Shown piece by piece: positions 19,759 to 29,388 of a DNA stretch of 64,000 nt (the first letter of the stretch is position 1; each line of letters opens with the position of its first letter). The stretch covers positions 285,831 to 349,830 of the forward strand of contig NZ_ANAH02000008.1 of the NCBI RefSeq assembly GCF_000335475.2. The letters run 5' to 3'. The notes under the pieces were generated by a model. It saw only the letters and a program-made list of their open reading frames with translations. It did no database searches and was not told the origin of the DNA. The DNA is from Cystobacter fuscus DSM 2262. Its GTDB lineage: Bacteria > Myxococcota > Myxococcia > Myxococcales > Myxococcaceae. The position numbers and the translations under genes are program-made.

Positions 19759-21258
19759 TCAAGGGGAGATGCCCTGGACCTCGAAGGTCTGGACGGTGTT
19801 GGCGGGGAACCACGACCAGAAGCGCTTCCCGCTCAAGCTCGTGTCACGGTATTGCGCGTACCGCTCTCCCCCGCTCGCGGTCACCGTGGACCAACGGGTG
19901 ATGGGGCCACTGACCGTGCCGAATCGGGACAAATCATAGTTGATCCACTGGGCCGTCGCGAAGTTCACCGTCACCACGACCAGCTTGCGGGCCGCGGCGT
20001 CATAGGCGAACACGGTGTTGCGGTCATCGCCACTCAGCAGGGTCATGCCCGGCCGGATGTGTCGGCTGAACTGGGCCATGACATACCATTTGGCATTGGC
20101 CGTCCCGATCCAGTTGTCACCGGGGTTGGACTGGACGAGACCCCACCCCCCGCTGTCGAACGGCTGCCAGTAGACCCAGGCGGACGGGTGGTACTCCCAC
20201 AGATCGCGCATGATGGAGTCCGCCATCGGCATGCCGCTGCCATCTCCATCCCCATACTCGGAGACCCAGCGCCGCTTGCCACTCGTGGCCGAGTAGAGGG
20301 GACCCCGGTTCGGCCCCCGGTAGGGCTCGAGGCCACTGTAGCCGTGCACGTTCATCTGGTTGACCAGACCCTTCGTGGTCGCATCGAAGGCGTTCCAGGT
20401 GCTGAGCGCCCGGTCCGGAGAGTTCTCGTCCGAGGCGGAGATGCCCACGTTCTGGAGCCCCCGGTTGTTCAGCTCGGTGCGCAGGTGGCCGAGGACCTGG
20501 CGTTGCGTGGCGTTGTCGAAGTGACAGCCTTCCTGGTTCTTGGGGTACGTCCACCAGGTTTCCGCCGGCTCGTTGAACGGCTCGACCGTGGTGAAGTTCA
20601 CGCCCCAGTGGTCCTTGGCGTACTTGACGACGGTGGCCAGATAGCGAGCGAAGTCGCCGTGGTTCCAGGACTGGAGGTTGTCACCGCCGCCATTGCTGCC
20701 CGCGGAGCTCTTGTTGTAGTCCATCCACCACATGGGTGAGTTGGAGAACGCCTCGAAGACGTTCGCACCGCGATCCCGTGCCTTCCACATCATGTTGCGC
20801 TGCCGGGAGTCCGTGTTCCAGTCGAAGCTGGAAGAGGAGGGATCCGTGCTGGACCAGTCGAGCCAATAGCCAGGGATGCGCTTGAAGTCCGGGAGCGTGC
20901 TCGTGGAGGGATACAGGGGAACGGTCGTCCCGACGGCCCGGGTGCCATAACCGCCGATGTTGTAACGGACCACGTTCATGCCGAGACCCGGCACGGAGTA
21001 GGTGCCAGCGTTGGTGGACAGGCTCACCGCGGCGTTGTGGGTGAAGACGGCATCCGCCAGGTCCTCGCGGTCTCCGAAGGCATGGGCCCACCAGGCCAGC
21101 GAACAGCCCCACCCCTGCCACGTGCCGAAGGTGCTGGAGGGGTTGGGCGTGGCGACATAGTCGGCCCGTGCCTGGGTCGCACCGAGCGTCAGTGCCGCGA
21201 CGAGTGAGGTCGCGACACGGGCCGCCCATGAGAAGGACTTCCTTGCTTGAATCGACAT
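19759..21258 (-). CDS. Secreted GH30-type glycosidase (endo-beta-1,6-galactanase-like)
   Basis: A 499-residue exported (beta/alpha)8 glycosidase with a C-terminal beta-sandwich (about 400-499). The signal peptide is about residues 1-32 (SLVAALTLGATQARA). The mature start TFGTWQGWGCSLAWWAHAFG is characteristic of GH30 enzymes related to endo-beta-1,6-galactanases. The acid/base is E230 (FNEPAE) and the nucleophile E334 (VSEYGDG). It would cleave beta-1,6-linked galactan or glucan side chains outside the cell; exact specificity is unproven. ATG 21258 was chosen because the signal peptide begins there, although much longer in-frame extensions exist upstream. A palindrome lies about 35 bases upstream. 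Confidence 0.87.
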   Translation of the reverse strand: MSIQARKSFSWAARVATSLVAALTLGATQARADYVATPNPSSTFGTWQGWGCSLAWWAHAFGDREDLADAVFTHNAAVSLSTNAGTYSVPGLGMNVVRYNIGGYGTRAVGTTVPLYPSTSTLPDFKRIPGYWLDWSSTDPSSSSFDWNTDSRQRNMMWKARDRGANVFEAFSNSPMWWMDYNKSSAGSNGGGDNLQSWNHGDFARYLATVVKYAKDHWGVNFTTVEPFNEPAETWWTYPKNQEGCHFDNATQRQVLGHLRTELNNRGLQNVGISASDENSPDRALSTWNAFDATTKGLVNQMNVHGYSGLEPYRGPNRGPLYSATSGKRRWVSEYGDGDGSGMPMADSIMRDLWEYHPSAWVYWQPFDSGGWGLVQSNPGDNWIGTANAKWYVMAQFSRHIRPGMTLLSGDDRNTVFAYDAAARKLVVVTVNFATAQWINYDLSRFGTVSGPITRWSTVTASGGERYAQYRDTSLSGKRFWSWFPANTVQTFEVQGISP

Positions 21259-21291
21259 GTCATCGAGCCTAACCCCGCCTCGACGGGAAAG

Positions 21292-21306
21292 ACATGCAAA
21301 ACATGT
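21292..21306 (-). promoter_or_regulatory. Candidate operator upstream of the GH30 gene
   Basis: ACATG-N5-CATGT is a perfect inverted repeat 34-48 bases upstream of the GH30 start. On the minus strand a TTGACC hexamer lies about 20 bases further upstream, so the repeat would overlap the -10 region. No regulator is adjacent. Confidence 0.3.
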
Positions 21307-21547
21307 AAGCCAGAGAAACGCGGTCAAACCCTCCGCTTCGCGCAGCCCGGGGACACGGTCGCACGGCGTCTCATGAGTCGACCGGGTGACAGCGGGGTAC
21401 AGTGGCAACCTGTCTCCAGCAGCCAGGCTGGACGGGGTCGACGCCTTCGATGCGCGAAGGAGTGTCCCCGGTGGCTTCGCTCCTGTGAAATTCTCGAGCC
21501 AGGGGGCTAGAATCGGGGAGCCGCCCCTGAACCCTGGAGGCCGTACT

Positions 21548-23839
21548 TTGAAACCATGCGTCGCCGCGGTGGTGGGTCTCCTCCTGCTCGCTCCGGTGGA
21601 AGCCTTCAGCTTCGCCACCGGCAAGGACGTGACGTTCGTCAGCGTGGAGTTGCTCGACTCCACGGGAACGGCGGACTCCTGTGACGATGACGGAGTGCTC
21701 GACACGGGCGAGACCGCGCGCGTGCACGTCACGCTGCGCAACAACGGCACCGAGCGGCTCGCGAAGACGAGCATGACGCTCTCCAGCGAGGACCCGGACG
21801 TCTCCTTCCCCAAGGGGGAGAAGGTGCTCTTTCCCGCCTCGGATCCGGGCAAGAACACCAGCGCGGAGCTGACGATGAGACTCTCGGGTCCCGCCAAGCC
21901 ACGCGATATCACCCTGCGCATCGACTACCGCGACGACGAGCAGCAGGTGCCTGGAGACAAGACGCACACGGCGGTGTACCGGGTGAACACGGACGAGCTG
22001 CCGGGGACGAGCACCCACGAGACGGTGGAGTCACCCCATCACCCGTGGACCCTCGCGGCCAGCACGAAGAACCTCTCGCCGTGGACGCGCCAGATCGATC
22101 CGACGGACACGAACTGGTTCTTCCGCGGACCGAACAACGCGGTGATCGGAGAACTCACGCTCGTCTCGCCACCCCTCCAGGTATCGGAGACCGAGGCGTT
22201 CCGGTTCACCTTCCAGCATCGCTACTCCTTCGAGCGACTCGACTCGAACGTCTCCTATGACGGCGCCGTCATCGAGCTGAGCCCGGATGGCGGGAAGACC
22301 TGGGTGAATATCGGCACCTCGGTAGACCCCACCTACAACTCGACCATCTATGCGTCAGGGGACAACCCACTCAAGGGCTGGAAGGCGTATGGAGGCCAGA
22401 GTCCCGGCTACCCCGCGTTCGCTCCGGCCACCGCCAACCTCGCGACCAACTACGCGGGAAAGACGGTGCTCCTCCGCTTCCGCATCGGCACGGACTCCGA
22501 GCAGGGCGACACGGGCTGGGACCTGGATGACCTCCAGTTCGAGGGGCTGGTGAACACCCCCTTCAGCTCGTCGGGGCCGCACCGGGGCCTGTGCCTCAAC
22601 CGGGTGCCGGTGGCGAACGCGGGCCCGGATCAGACCGTCAACGAGCGGCGCCTGGTGACGCTCTCTGGCAGCGGAACGGATCCCGAGGGCCGCCCGCTCA
22701 CCTACGAGTGGAAGCAGACCAAGGGCCCGACCGTGTCACTCAGTGACGCGAGCGCGCCCAACCCCACCTTCGTCTCGCCCAAGGTGACGGCGGACACGGA
22801 TTTCCAGTTCGAGCTGCGGGTGCGCGATGAGGTGAACACGAGCCTCCCAGACTCGGTGAACGTGCGGGTGCGCGACCTCCCCCAAGGCAACCACGCGCCC
22901 ACGGTGACAGCCAAGCTGGAATTGAGCGTCTTCGAGCTGGACACGGTGACCCTGGAGGCCTCGGGCACGGACGCGGACGGGGATCCCCTCACCTACCAGT
23001 GGACGCAGGTGGGCAGGCCCCCCGTCACCCTGGACGGTGCCACCACTGAAAAGGCCACCTTCGTCGCCCCCGAGGTGACGGAGACACTCAAGCTCACCTT
23101 CCAGATCGTCGCCAGCGACGGCGAGCAGTCGAGCGCCCCGGTCACCGTCACCGTGACCGTGAACAACCGTGAGCATGCGCCGGTGGCCGCGGTGGAGCCG
23201 GTGGATGCTGTGGAAGAGGGCTCCCTCGTGACGCTCAAGGGGAGCGCCACGGATGAGGATGGGGTGACCAGGTTCGCCTACACGTGGAAACAGGTGAGCG
23301 GCCCCAGCGTCTCCCTGAGCGACCGCGACACGGCCTCGCCCTCCTTCACCGCGCCCAACGTGGACAAGGAGACGAAGCTGATCTTCCAGCTCGTCGTGAG
23401 CGATGGAAAGCTGGACAGCAAACCGGTGAGGGTGACCGTGGTCGTCCAGGACACGTCGCTGGAGGCCCAGGCGGGTGCGGACCAGCGCGTGCGTGAGGGC
23501 AGTGGGGTGACGCTCAACGGCTCGGACTCGAAGGGCACCGGCCTGGACTACACCTGGACCCAGGTGGACGGTCCCCCGGTGAACCTCATCCTGGCGGGCT
23601 CGAAAGCCATGTTCAACACGCCCGACGTGGATGAGGAGACGGCACTCACCTTCCAGCTCCAGGTGACGGACGGCCGCGGAAGAAGCAGCGAGGACACCGT
23701 CACCGTGCGCGTGACCGACCAGTTGCCGTCTGCTCCGGACTCGGGCTGTGGCTGCGCCGGGGGCCAGGATGGGGGCGTGCCCATGGCGGTCCTCCTGCTG
23801 CTCTCGGCGCTCGGCTTTCGTTTTCCGAAGAAGAGCTGA
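21548..23839 (+). CDS. Surface protein with PKD-like repeats and MYXO-CTERM-type tail
   Basis: A 763-residue exported protein. The start is TTG 21548 with GGAGG nine bases upstream; it gives a signal peptide (MKPCVAAVVGLLLLAPVEAFS). An N-terminal beta domain (about 25-130) is followed by a jelly-roll-like region (about 150-345). Four PKD/K319L-like repeats then follow (about 350-735), each with a core such as VTLSGSGTDPEG...YEWKQ or YTWTQVDGP. The C-terminus has a GCGC motif, a hydrophobic segment (MAVLLLLSALGF) and a basic end, like the MYXO-CTERM sorting signal processed at the cell surface. It probably mediates adhesion or substrate contact. Divergent from the GH30 gene. Confidence 0.85.
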   Translation: MKPCVAAVVGLLLLAPVEAFSFATGKDVTFVSVELLDSTGTADSCDDDGVLDTGETARVHVTLRNNGTERLAKTSMTLSSEDPDVSFPKGEKVLFPASDPGKNTSAELTMRLSGPAKPRDITLRIDYRDDEQQVPGDKTHTAVYRVNTDELPGTSTHETVESPHHPWTLAASTKNLSPWTRQIDPTDTNWFFRGPNNAVIGELTLVSPPLQVSETEAFRFTFQHRYSFERLDSNVSYDGAVIELSPDGGKTWVNIGTSVDPTYNSTIYASGDNPLKGWKAYGGQSPGYPAFAPATANLATNYAGKTVLLRFRIGTDSEQGDTGWDLDDLQFEGLVNTPFSSSGPHRGLCLNRVPVANAGPDQTVNERRLVTLSGSGTDPEGRPLTYEWKQTKGPTVSLSDASAPNPTFVSPKVTADTDFQFELRVRDEVNTSLPDSVNVRVRDLPQGNHAPTVTAKLELSVFELDTVTLEASGTDADGDPLTYQWTQVGRPPVTLDGATTEKATFVAPEVTETLKLTFQIVASDGEQSSAPVTVTVTVNNREHAPVAAVEPVDAVEEGSLVTLKGSATDEDGVTRFAYTWKQVSGPSVSLSDRDTASPSFTAPNVDKETKLIFQLVVSDGKLDSKPVRVTVVVQDTSLEAQAGADQRVREGSGVTLNGSDSKGTGLDYTWTQVDGPPVNLILAGSKAMFNTPDVDEETALTFQLQVTDGRGRSSEDTVTVRVTDQLPSAPDSGCGCAGGQDGGVPMAVLLLLSALGFRFPKKS

Positions 23840-23954
23840 GGATCTGGCCCTGGACTGGAGGTGAGGCCTTCACCTTCAACCCGCGGAGCTGATCCTGAAA
23901 CGGGTTCTCAGGCGCCTCCGAGCGACAATGCCGCGGCTCGCCGGAGCCAAGGCG

Positions 23955-24821
23955 TCAGGTTCGTGCCATCACCGGAAACCGATGAGGCCCGGACGGTGGC
24001 CCCAGGTTGCGCACGAAGAGGTAGGCCTCCGAGTCCTCGCCGACGACCTCCGCCCGAGGCCACCAGCGCTCGGGCGTGAAGCCGAAGTGGACCGCGGTGA
24101 TGGGCTGGTCAATCAATCGTGGGATGTGGGGCCGCAGGTCGAAGGGCTCACGCGCGAAGATGTCGTCGATGTAGAGCGTGCCATCCTCGACACCGGCGAA
24201 CACCCAGGCATCCGCGTGCAGTTGGCGCAGCGGTCGGGAAAAGGCATTCGCCGCATACCAGCTCGCGATCCTCGCATGGCCGCGTGAGCCGAAGTGATCA
24301 GTCACCGGGAGCCCCTCTTCGGACAGGGAGACCAGTCCCGAGCGCACCTGGGCCTCCTCCAGCTCGAGCACCGGCGCGGGCTCACCTCCAGGCACCGCGT
24401 GGAACGCCGCGCCGAACAACGCCTGCGTCCGAGGCGTGAACCCGAAGCGCGGATAGAAACCGAGCACGTTCTCGTTGGCGAACAACAGCACGGGCGCTTC
24501 GCCGCAAGACTCGAGCGCCGCCCGCATCACCACCCGCGACAACCCCCTGCCCCGGTGGGAGGGCACGCAGCCGACCGCGCCGAACTGGTAGCCAATGATC
24601 TCGCGGCCCTCGACCCGCAGCCGCATCCTCATCACCGAGGCATTGGCCACCACACGCCCCTCGTCGAGCACCGAGAAGGCTCGATAGTCATCGTTCCATC
24701 CACCCCACGCGCACCAGCGCCGGAAGTCCACGGTACGGAAGACCCGAGGCACATAGTCACAGAAGGCGGCTTGCAGCGCGGGATCGCGGTGGTCGATTTC
24801 CACGACGGCGGGGGTGGTCAT
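23955..24821 (-). CDS. GNAT-family N-acetyltransferase
   Basis: A 288-residue cytoplasmic protein. The N-terminal GNAT domain (about 5-145) has the acetyl-CoA loop GCVPSHRGRGLSRVVM and the following NVLGFYPRFGF strand-helix unit. The C-terminal half (about 150-288) looks like a degenerate second GNAT or substrate lobe. The start is ATG 24821 (MTTPAVVEIDHRDP) with GGGAG upstream. The acceptor substrate is unknown. Nothing in the neighbourhood specifies a pathway. Confidence 0.85.
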   Translation of the reverse strand: MTTPAVVEIDHRDPALQAAFCDYVPRVFRTVDFRRWCAWGGWNDDYRAFSVLDEGRVVANASVMRMRLRVEGREIIGYQFGAVGCVPSHRGRGLSRVVMRAALESCGEAPVLLFANENVLGFYPRFGFTPRTQALFGAAFHAVPGGEPAPVLELEEAQVRSGLVSLSEEGLPVTDHFGSRGHARIASWYAANAFSRPLRQLHADAWVFAGVEDGTLYIDDIFAREPFDLRPHIPRLIDQPITAVHFGFTPERWWPRAEVVGEDSEAYLFVRNLGPPSGPHRFPVMART

Positions 24822-25303
24822 GGCTGGAGTCTCCCGTGTTCCGCGCTCGGCGCCAGTCTCCAGGCCGCCGCCTGCCCGGGCGCTCCCCGCGAAAAAGCCA
24901 TTGCGCATCCGGCGACGAGGTGTACCTTGTGCTTCGACGCGTCCCCCGCGTCTCCCATGATCTCCTCTCGCTAGACATCCTCCGCCACACGCGGTCTCTC
25001 GAGGTGAATCGCCTATCGCTCCTGGTAGGCCGGTCGCCTATTGGCCGTCCGATTGCACCATCGCGACAACGCTCCGCGGGTTTCCGCGGGAGTTCACGTC
25101 GTGAGCCGGTGACGGCGGAGTGAGGAACCCGACAAGCGAACGCTCCGAGGCCCTGCTGCCAGCCAGCGGATGGCTGCCTCGCGCTCGCTCGCCGTCCGTC
25201 GTCCGACGGGGCGAGCAGCCCGAAAGGCATCCAGGGCCACGGCTCTCATTCGCCGCGTCGATTCATCCGCGATCCCACAAGCCGTGCCGAACTGGAGGGC
25301 TGT
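24822..25303. other. Intergenic region without recognised gene
   Basis: Reading frames here look like noise: Arg/Ser-rich with no domain. One imperfect hairpin is present around 25068-25092 (CTCCGCGG with CCGCGGGAG). The region must contain the promoters of the divergent GNAT and ABA4-like genes, but no clear -35/-10 pair was seen. Confidence 0.5.
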
Positions 25304-25771
25304 ATGAGAGTCGAAACCGTATTCAACCTCTTCAACTATGGTGTGTTTCCCGCGTGGGCGCTGCTGCTGTTCGCACCGCGTTGGAAGTGGACTCGGCGGC
25401 TGGTCCACTCCGTGCTGATACCCGTGCTGCTGGGAGTGGCGCATCTCGGCCTGATGCTGGGTTTGAATCTGAGTGCGTCCATCCCCGAGGGAGCCAGCGC
25501 GGCGAGTCTCCAGGGCGCCATGCTGCTCTTCAGCGACCCCTGGGTGGCGGTGCTCTGCTGGATCCACTACCTGGCGTTCGACCTGTTCGTCGGCGCGTGG
25601 ATCGTCCGGGATGCGGGGCGTCGCGGGCTCCCCCATCTGGCGGTAGCCCCCTGTGTCCTGTTGACCATGATGTATGGCCCGACAGGGCTCCTGGTGTACC
25701 TCATCCTCCGGTTCTTCATGCGCAGGGCACTCACGCTTCAAGAGGAACCCGGGGCCGAGAAGGCCGCATGA
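25304..25771 (+). CDS. ABA4-like (DUF4281) integral membrane protein
   Basis: A 155-residue protein with about four transmembrane helices (about 8-25, 32-52, 70-95, 118-138). The pattern FNYGVFPAWALLLFAP at the N-terminus, WIHYLAFDLFVGAWIVRDA in the middle and GPTGLLVYLI near the end is that of the ABA4/DUF4281 family. The plant member is needed for neoxanthin formation. Bacterial members are uncharacterised. No carotenoid gene is nearby. The start is ATG 25304 behind GGAGG. It is monocistronic and convergent with the xyloglucanase gene across a terminator hairpin. Confidence 0.85.
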   Translation: MRVETVFNLFNYGVFPAWALLLFAPRWKWTRRLVHSVLIPVLLGVAHLGLMLGLNLSASIPEGASAASLQGAMLLFSDPWVAVLCWIHYLAFDLFVGAWIVRDAGRRGLPHLAVAPCVLLTMMYGPTGLLVYLILRFFMRRALTLQEEPGAEKAA

Positions 25772-25851
25772 GGCCCACCCTCTCGCCGTCGTGGCGAACG
25801 CAGGAGCAACGGCAGCTGCGCGCGCGGCGGCCGTCGTCGTTGACACACACC

Positions 25852-25884
25852 GGCCCGGAGCGGATCTCCAGTCCACTCCGGGCC
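25852..25884. terminator. Terminator hairpin between convergent genes
   Basis: GGCCCGGAG (25852-25860) pairs perfectly with CTCCGGGCC (25876-25884), loop 15 bases. It sits between the ABA4-like stop and the xyloglucanase stop. There is no T-run. Confidence 0.5.
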
Positions 25885-25896
25885 AGGACGTTCACA

Positions 25897-28800
25897 TCAG
25901 GGCTCCAGGCCCCACTGGAGGCCGCCGGAGACATATCCGGTCGCCTTGATCCAGTCCGCATACGTGGCGCCCGTCGAGGCAAAGGAGTAGTCGCCCGACT
26001 GCGTGTAGTTGCTCCAATCGGCTTTGGAGAACCGGACCTGGATCTCGATGCTCTGTCCGGCCGCGAGGCTGCCTGCCCCACTCGTGAAGCCAATCTCGAG
26101 GTAGTGATCGGCGCCGGTGGTCGGTGTCGCCAGCTTGACGAAGGTTCCGGTGACATTCGATCCGCCCACGTGGGACCAGTCGCAGAAGAAGCTCTGCGCC
26201 TTCTCTCCGTCAATGGTGTAGTAGTAGCGGAGCTTGACGGTCGAGAGCGCGACGGCGATCGTTCCCGTATTGATCAGCTTGAACCTCGGGCTGATGCCAT
26301 TGACGGCCGCCGCCGTGGACCCGTTGTACATCTGCACCTTGATGTTCCCCGAGCCAGTGGAGGTCGTGTCGATCACCGTGATGGCCAGAACGGGTGAAGT
26401 GCCCGCGCTGAACTGGAAGGACAGGCTCGTCGTCCCGACCGGCTGCCTGGCCAGATAGCTCTTCGACAGGGTCACGATCGAGCCAGAGACGGTGTAATCC
26501 GTGCCGGACACGAGCGTCGCCGTGCCATTCTTGATGCCGCCGAAGGTATTTCCGTTCAGCGTCATCGTCACGGTGATGTCCGCTTGATTGCCCGTCTTCT
26601 TGTCGAAGGACGAGCTCGTCGGACTGATGGTCGACTGCTTGACCGGATCCGGGTCCGGATCCGGCGTGCCGCCCACCGGGTCGCCATAGACGATCCCGCG
26701 GCCGTTCGTGCCCACATAGACGCGGCCATACACCCGCGGATCTCCGGTGATCGTCGTGACCCTCGCGTATTGGTGCTGAGCGTCATTCACCCTCACCCAG
26801 GAAGCACCCCCATCGTCCGATCGGAAGAAACCGCGCACACCGTCGATCCTGGCGATGACGTACAGGGCCATGTAGCTCTGGCCCGGCGCCGCCTTCCCGA
26901 ACCCGACTCCGTCGGCCTCCTGCACGTTCGCCAGCTTCGTGAAGGTCGCGCCGGAATCGATCGAATGCCACAGGCCATAGGGGCCGGGGCTCTCATTGCC
27001 ACCAGCGAACCAGACGTCACCTTCACGGCCAGGAACGGCCTTGAGCGAGGCGGCTCCGCTGCTGGGAAGACCCGCCGCGGCCGTCTGGGTGAACGTGGCG
27101 CCTCCGTTGGTGCTGAGATAGAACCTGCCCGCCGAGTAGGCGTAGAACTTGTTCGGGTTCACGCGGTCGGCCGCGATCTTCGCGCCCGCCGGAATGCCGC
27201 TGCTGGCCGTCCAGGAATTGCCGCCCGACTTCGAGGAGTACACCCCCACATCCGACGTGCTCCACACGATGGCGTTGCCGTCGGCCGAGACCGCGACCGT
27301 CCCCCCGCCCTTCGTTCCCGTCGGCTCGGAGGAGGCCTTGTACCAGTTCGCGCCTCCGTCATGAGAGAGGCCCACCGACCTGGCATTGGCATCCGCCGAG
27401 TAATCCGCCATTCCCACACGGACCACGAAGCCCGGGTTGAGCTCCGCGTAGTCGATGCCGTACGTCGTGCTCCACGCCGGCACGGACATCGTCTTGGCGG
27501 GCGGTGCCGTCAGGTCATCATGGCGGAAGCCGGAAATGTCGCCCATGGCGCTGAGGAGCGGTGCTCCAGCCGGCGGGCTGATCAGCTCCATGATGGCCGT
27601 CTCCTCGATGCCCCTGGCCATGACGGAGATATTCACCTTGCCGCCGCTGTCCCAGTCCGTGAGGTTGTTCGTGCCGTACAGGGTCGCGCCCGTGCCGTAC
27701 ATCAGCCGGTTGGAGTTGAAGGGGTCGATCTCGAGATCCCCGATCATCCAACCCAGCTTGGGAGAAGGCGTCGGCGGGATGGGCTCGATGCCCAGCGACA
27801 GCCAGGGAGCTCCCGAGATGTCTTGCGTGTAGCGGAGCTTCCGGCTCGGGTAGCCATCCCAGTCCCAGATCGCCGTCCAGGTCGCACCGCCGTTCGTGCT
27901 GCGGAAGAGGTTGGCATCCGGCCACCAGCTGTTCAGCGTGGCGACCACGAGCGTGTCCGGGTGCTGGGCATCGACGGCGAGACCACCGTAGCCATAATAG
28001 TTGTCCGTGCTGCTGCTCGGCACGGGGCTGATGTTCGTCCAGACCCCCGTCTGGGTGTTGAACCTCCAGACATCTCCCTTGGTGCCGTCGTAGGGACCGA
28101 CGCCATCGCTATAGGTGATGTAGAGGTTGCCATTGGAGGCGAGCTCACCGTGGTGCGGCAGAAAGCCGACGGGCTGGCCGGGAATCGCCTCCCAGGTGGC
28201 GCCGCCGTCCGTGCTGCGGCAGAGGTTGTTCTCCTTGTCCGCGACTCCCACGTAGAGGGTCTGCGTCGCGCTGCCCGCCGTCCCCGTGCCCGGGTCGAAC
28301 GTGATCCATGCCAGCCCGACAATGTCATTCCCGTAGGAGTTGTTCGGATCTTGAACGTAGGTCCCGGGGTTGGGGAATTGGGTGACTTTCGTCCAGGTCG
28401 CGCCGTAGTCCGTGCTCTTCCAGAGCCCGTTGCCGCTGCGGGCGCCGAAGAACAGGATGTTGTTCTTGTTCGGATCAATCACCAGGCGCTCCCCCATGGA
28501 GCGCCCGGGCATGTTGCCGCCGACCTTGAAGGGAAGGGGCGTCACCTGCCACGTGTCCCCCTTGTCGGTCGAACGCATGATCTGCCCGTTCGTATCCCAG
28601 TCATTCGTATAGGTGCCGGTCGCCATGTAGACGCGGTTTGGCTCGACCGGGTCGGTGGCCAGGGCATCGACACCATTCTTATTCCAATCCACCCAGCCCG
28701 TCGTGTCGGAGAGCGGAATCCAACTGGAGGTCGCGGCATTCCAGCGGTACGCACCGCCAATGTCCGTCCGGGCGTAGATCAAATCCTTCTGCTTCTTGTT

Positions 28801-28986
28801 GAAGATGATTCCCGGAATGAAACCGCCCCCGCCTCCCGTCACGACGTCGCGCCAGTTGTAGGCGGCGCTCGGAGCCGCTCGCGCCTCGGGGACAAGGCCA
28901 CTCCAGGCCGAGCCAATGGCCGCGGCCAATAGAAGGAAAATGCCAGTCCTGCCGAAATGCCTCGTGTACACCGTCGTCACCCCCAT
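25897..28986 (-). CDS. Secreted xyloglucanase GH74 with X2 module and CBM3
   Basis: A roughly 1029-residue modular enzyme. Signal peptide (about 12-38), then the GH74 double seven-bladed propeller (about 42-770) with repeated RSTDGGATW-type blades. The catalytic aspartates are in ARTDIGGAY (D75) and MGDISGF (D483). A DPDPDP linker is followed by an X2/Ig-like module (about 790-870) and a family 3 carbohydrate-binding module at the C-terminus (about 885-1029; IKVQMYNGSTAA, CDWSHVGG). It cuts xyloglucan outside the cell and the CBM3 should anchor it to cellulose. The start is uncertain: ATG 28986, an in-frame GTG shortly after it, or TTG 29004; none has a good ribosome site. Confidence 0.92.
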   Translation of the reverse strand: MGVTTVYTRHFGRTGIFLLLAAAIGSAWSGLVPEARAAPSAAYNWRDVVTGGGGGFIPGIIFNKKQKDLIYARTDIGGAYRWNAATSSWIPLSDTTGWVDWNKNGVDALATDPVEPNRVYMATGTYTNDWDTNGQIMRSTDKGDTWQVTPLPFKVGGNMPGRSMGERLVIDPNKNNILFFGARSGNGLWKSTDYGATWTKVTQFPNPGTYVQDPNNSYGNDIVGLAWITFDPGTGTAGSATQTLYVGVADKENNLCRSTDGGATWEAIPGQPVGFLPHHGELASNGNLYITYSDGVGPYDGTKGDVWRFNTQTGVWTNISPVPSSSTDNYYGYGGLAVDAQHPDTLVVATLNSWWPDANLFRSTNGGATWTAIWDWDGYPSRKLRYTQDISGAPWLSLGIEPIPPTPSPKLGWMIGDLEIDPFNSNRLMYGTGATLYGTNNLTDWDSGGKVNISVMARGIEETAIMELISPPAGAPLLSAMGDISGFRHDDLTAPPAKTMSVPAWSTTYGIDYAELNPGFVVRVGMADYSADANARSVGLSHDGGANWYKASSEPTGTKGGGTVAVSADGNAIVWSTSDVGVYSSKSGGNSWTASSGIPAGAKIAADRVNPNKFYAYSAGRFYLSTNGGATFTQTAAAGLPSSGAASLKAVPGREGDVWFAGGNESPGPYGLWHSIDSGATFTKLANVQEADGVGFGKAAPGQSYMALYVIARIDGVRGFFRSDDGGASWVRVNDAQHQYARVTTITGDPRVYGRVYVGTNGRGIVYGDPVGGTPDPDPDPVKQSTISPTSSSFDKKTGNQADITVTMTLNGNTFGGIKNGTATLVSGTDYTVSGSIVTLSKSYLARQPVGTTSLSFQFSAGTSPVLAITVIDTTSTGSGNIKVQMYNGSTAAAVNGISPRFKLINTGTIAVALSTVKLRYYYTIDGEKAQSFFCDWSHVGGSNVTGTFVKLATPTTGADHYLEIGFTSGAGSLAAGQSIEIQVRFSKADWSNYTQSGDYSFASTGATYADWIKATGYVSGGLQWGLEP

Positions 28987-29030
28987 GCGATTGGAACCAC
29001 TCAACCTGGCCCAAAAACCAGACTGGGTTA

Positions 29031-29205
29031 AACGTTTCGTAACGTTCTCATACTGTGGGAGTGCAAATCTGTAAAAACCAGGGAAAACGATCTAGAGCTG
29101 AGATTCCAGCGACACGATGGGCCAGATTGGCTTGACACATCGTGTCGATTTTCGCCGTGGTTGTAGGTTCTCAGTCAGGGCTGAGCATCGTGTTTCCAAT
29201 CGTGA
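29031..29205. promoter_or_regulatory. Repeat-rich regulatory region upstream of the xyloglucanase
   Basis: Two AACGTT palindromes occur exactly 10 bases apart (29031-29036 and 29041-29046). CGACACGATG (29110-29119) and CATCGTGTCG (29138-29147) form a perfect 10-bp inverted repeat. Further ATCGTG copies are at 29187 and 29199. The cluster lies in the 402-base gap between the xyloglucanase start and the upstream heme-motif gene, which otherwise has no gene. These are candidate operators. Confidence 0.4.
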
Positions 29206-29388
29206 AACGAGCCGCGAGAAGAGTGGGTGGCACCGCGGCCCGAAGCGCTCGTCGCGGGAGGACGCGGCTCGGGGGAGTTTGGATTGTTGTAAACGGGTGA
29301 AAAGCACTCCATCGCCGGTCCTCGGCCTCCCCCCTCGACACTTCACGCGGCCACTTTCTTGAAGCTCCCGCGGACGGTGGCTGGACCG

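Noticed and set aside
21259..21921. 220-codon N-terminal extension of the GH30 protein
   Set aside because: It would bury the signal peptide and lies antisense to the PKD-repeat gene.
26584..28932. A 782-codon plus-strand open frame
   Set aside because: It is the antisense shadow of the GH74 gene; low-complexity Arg/His/Val composition.
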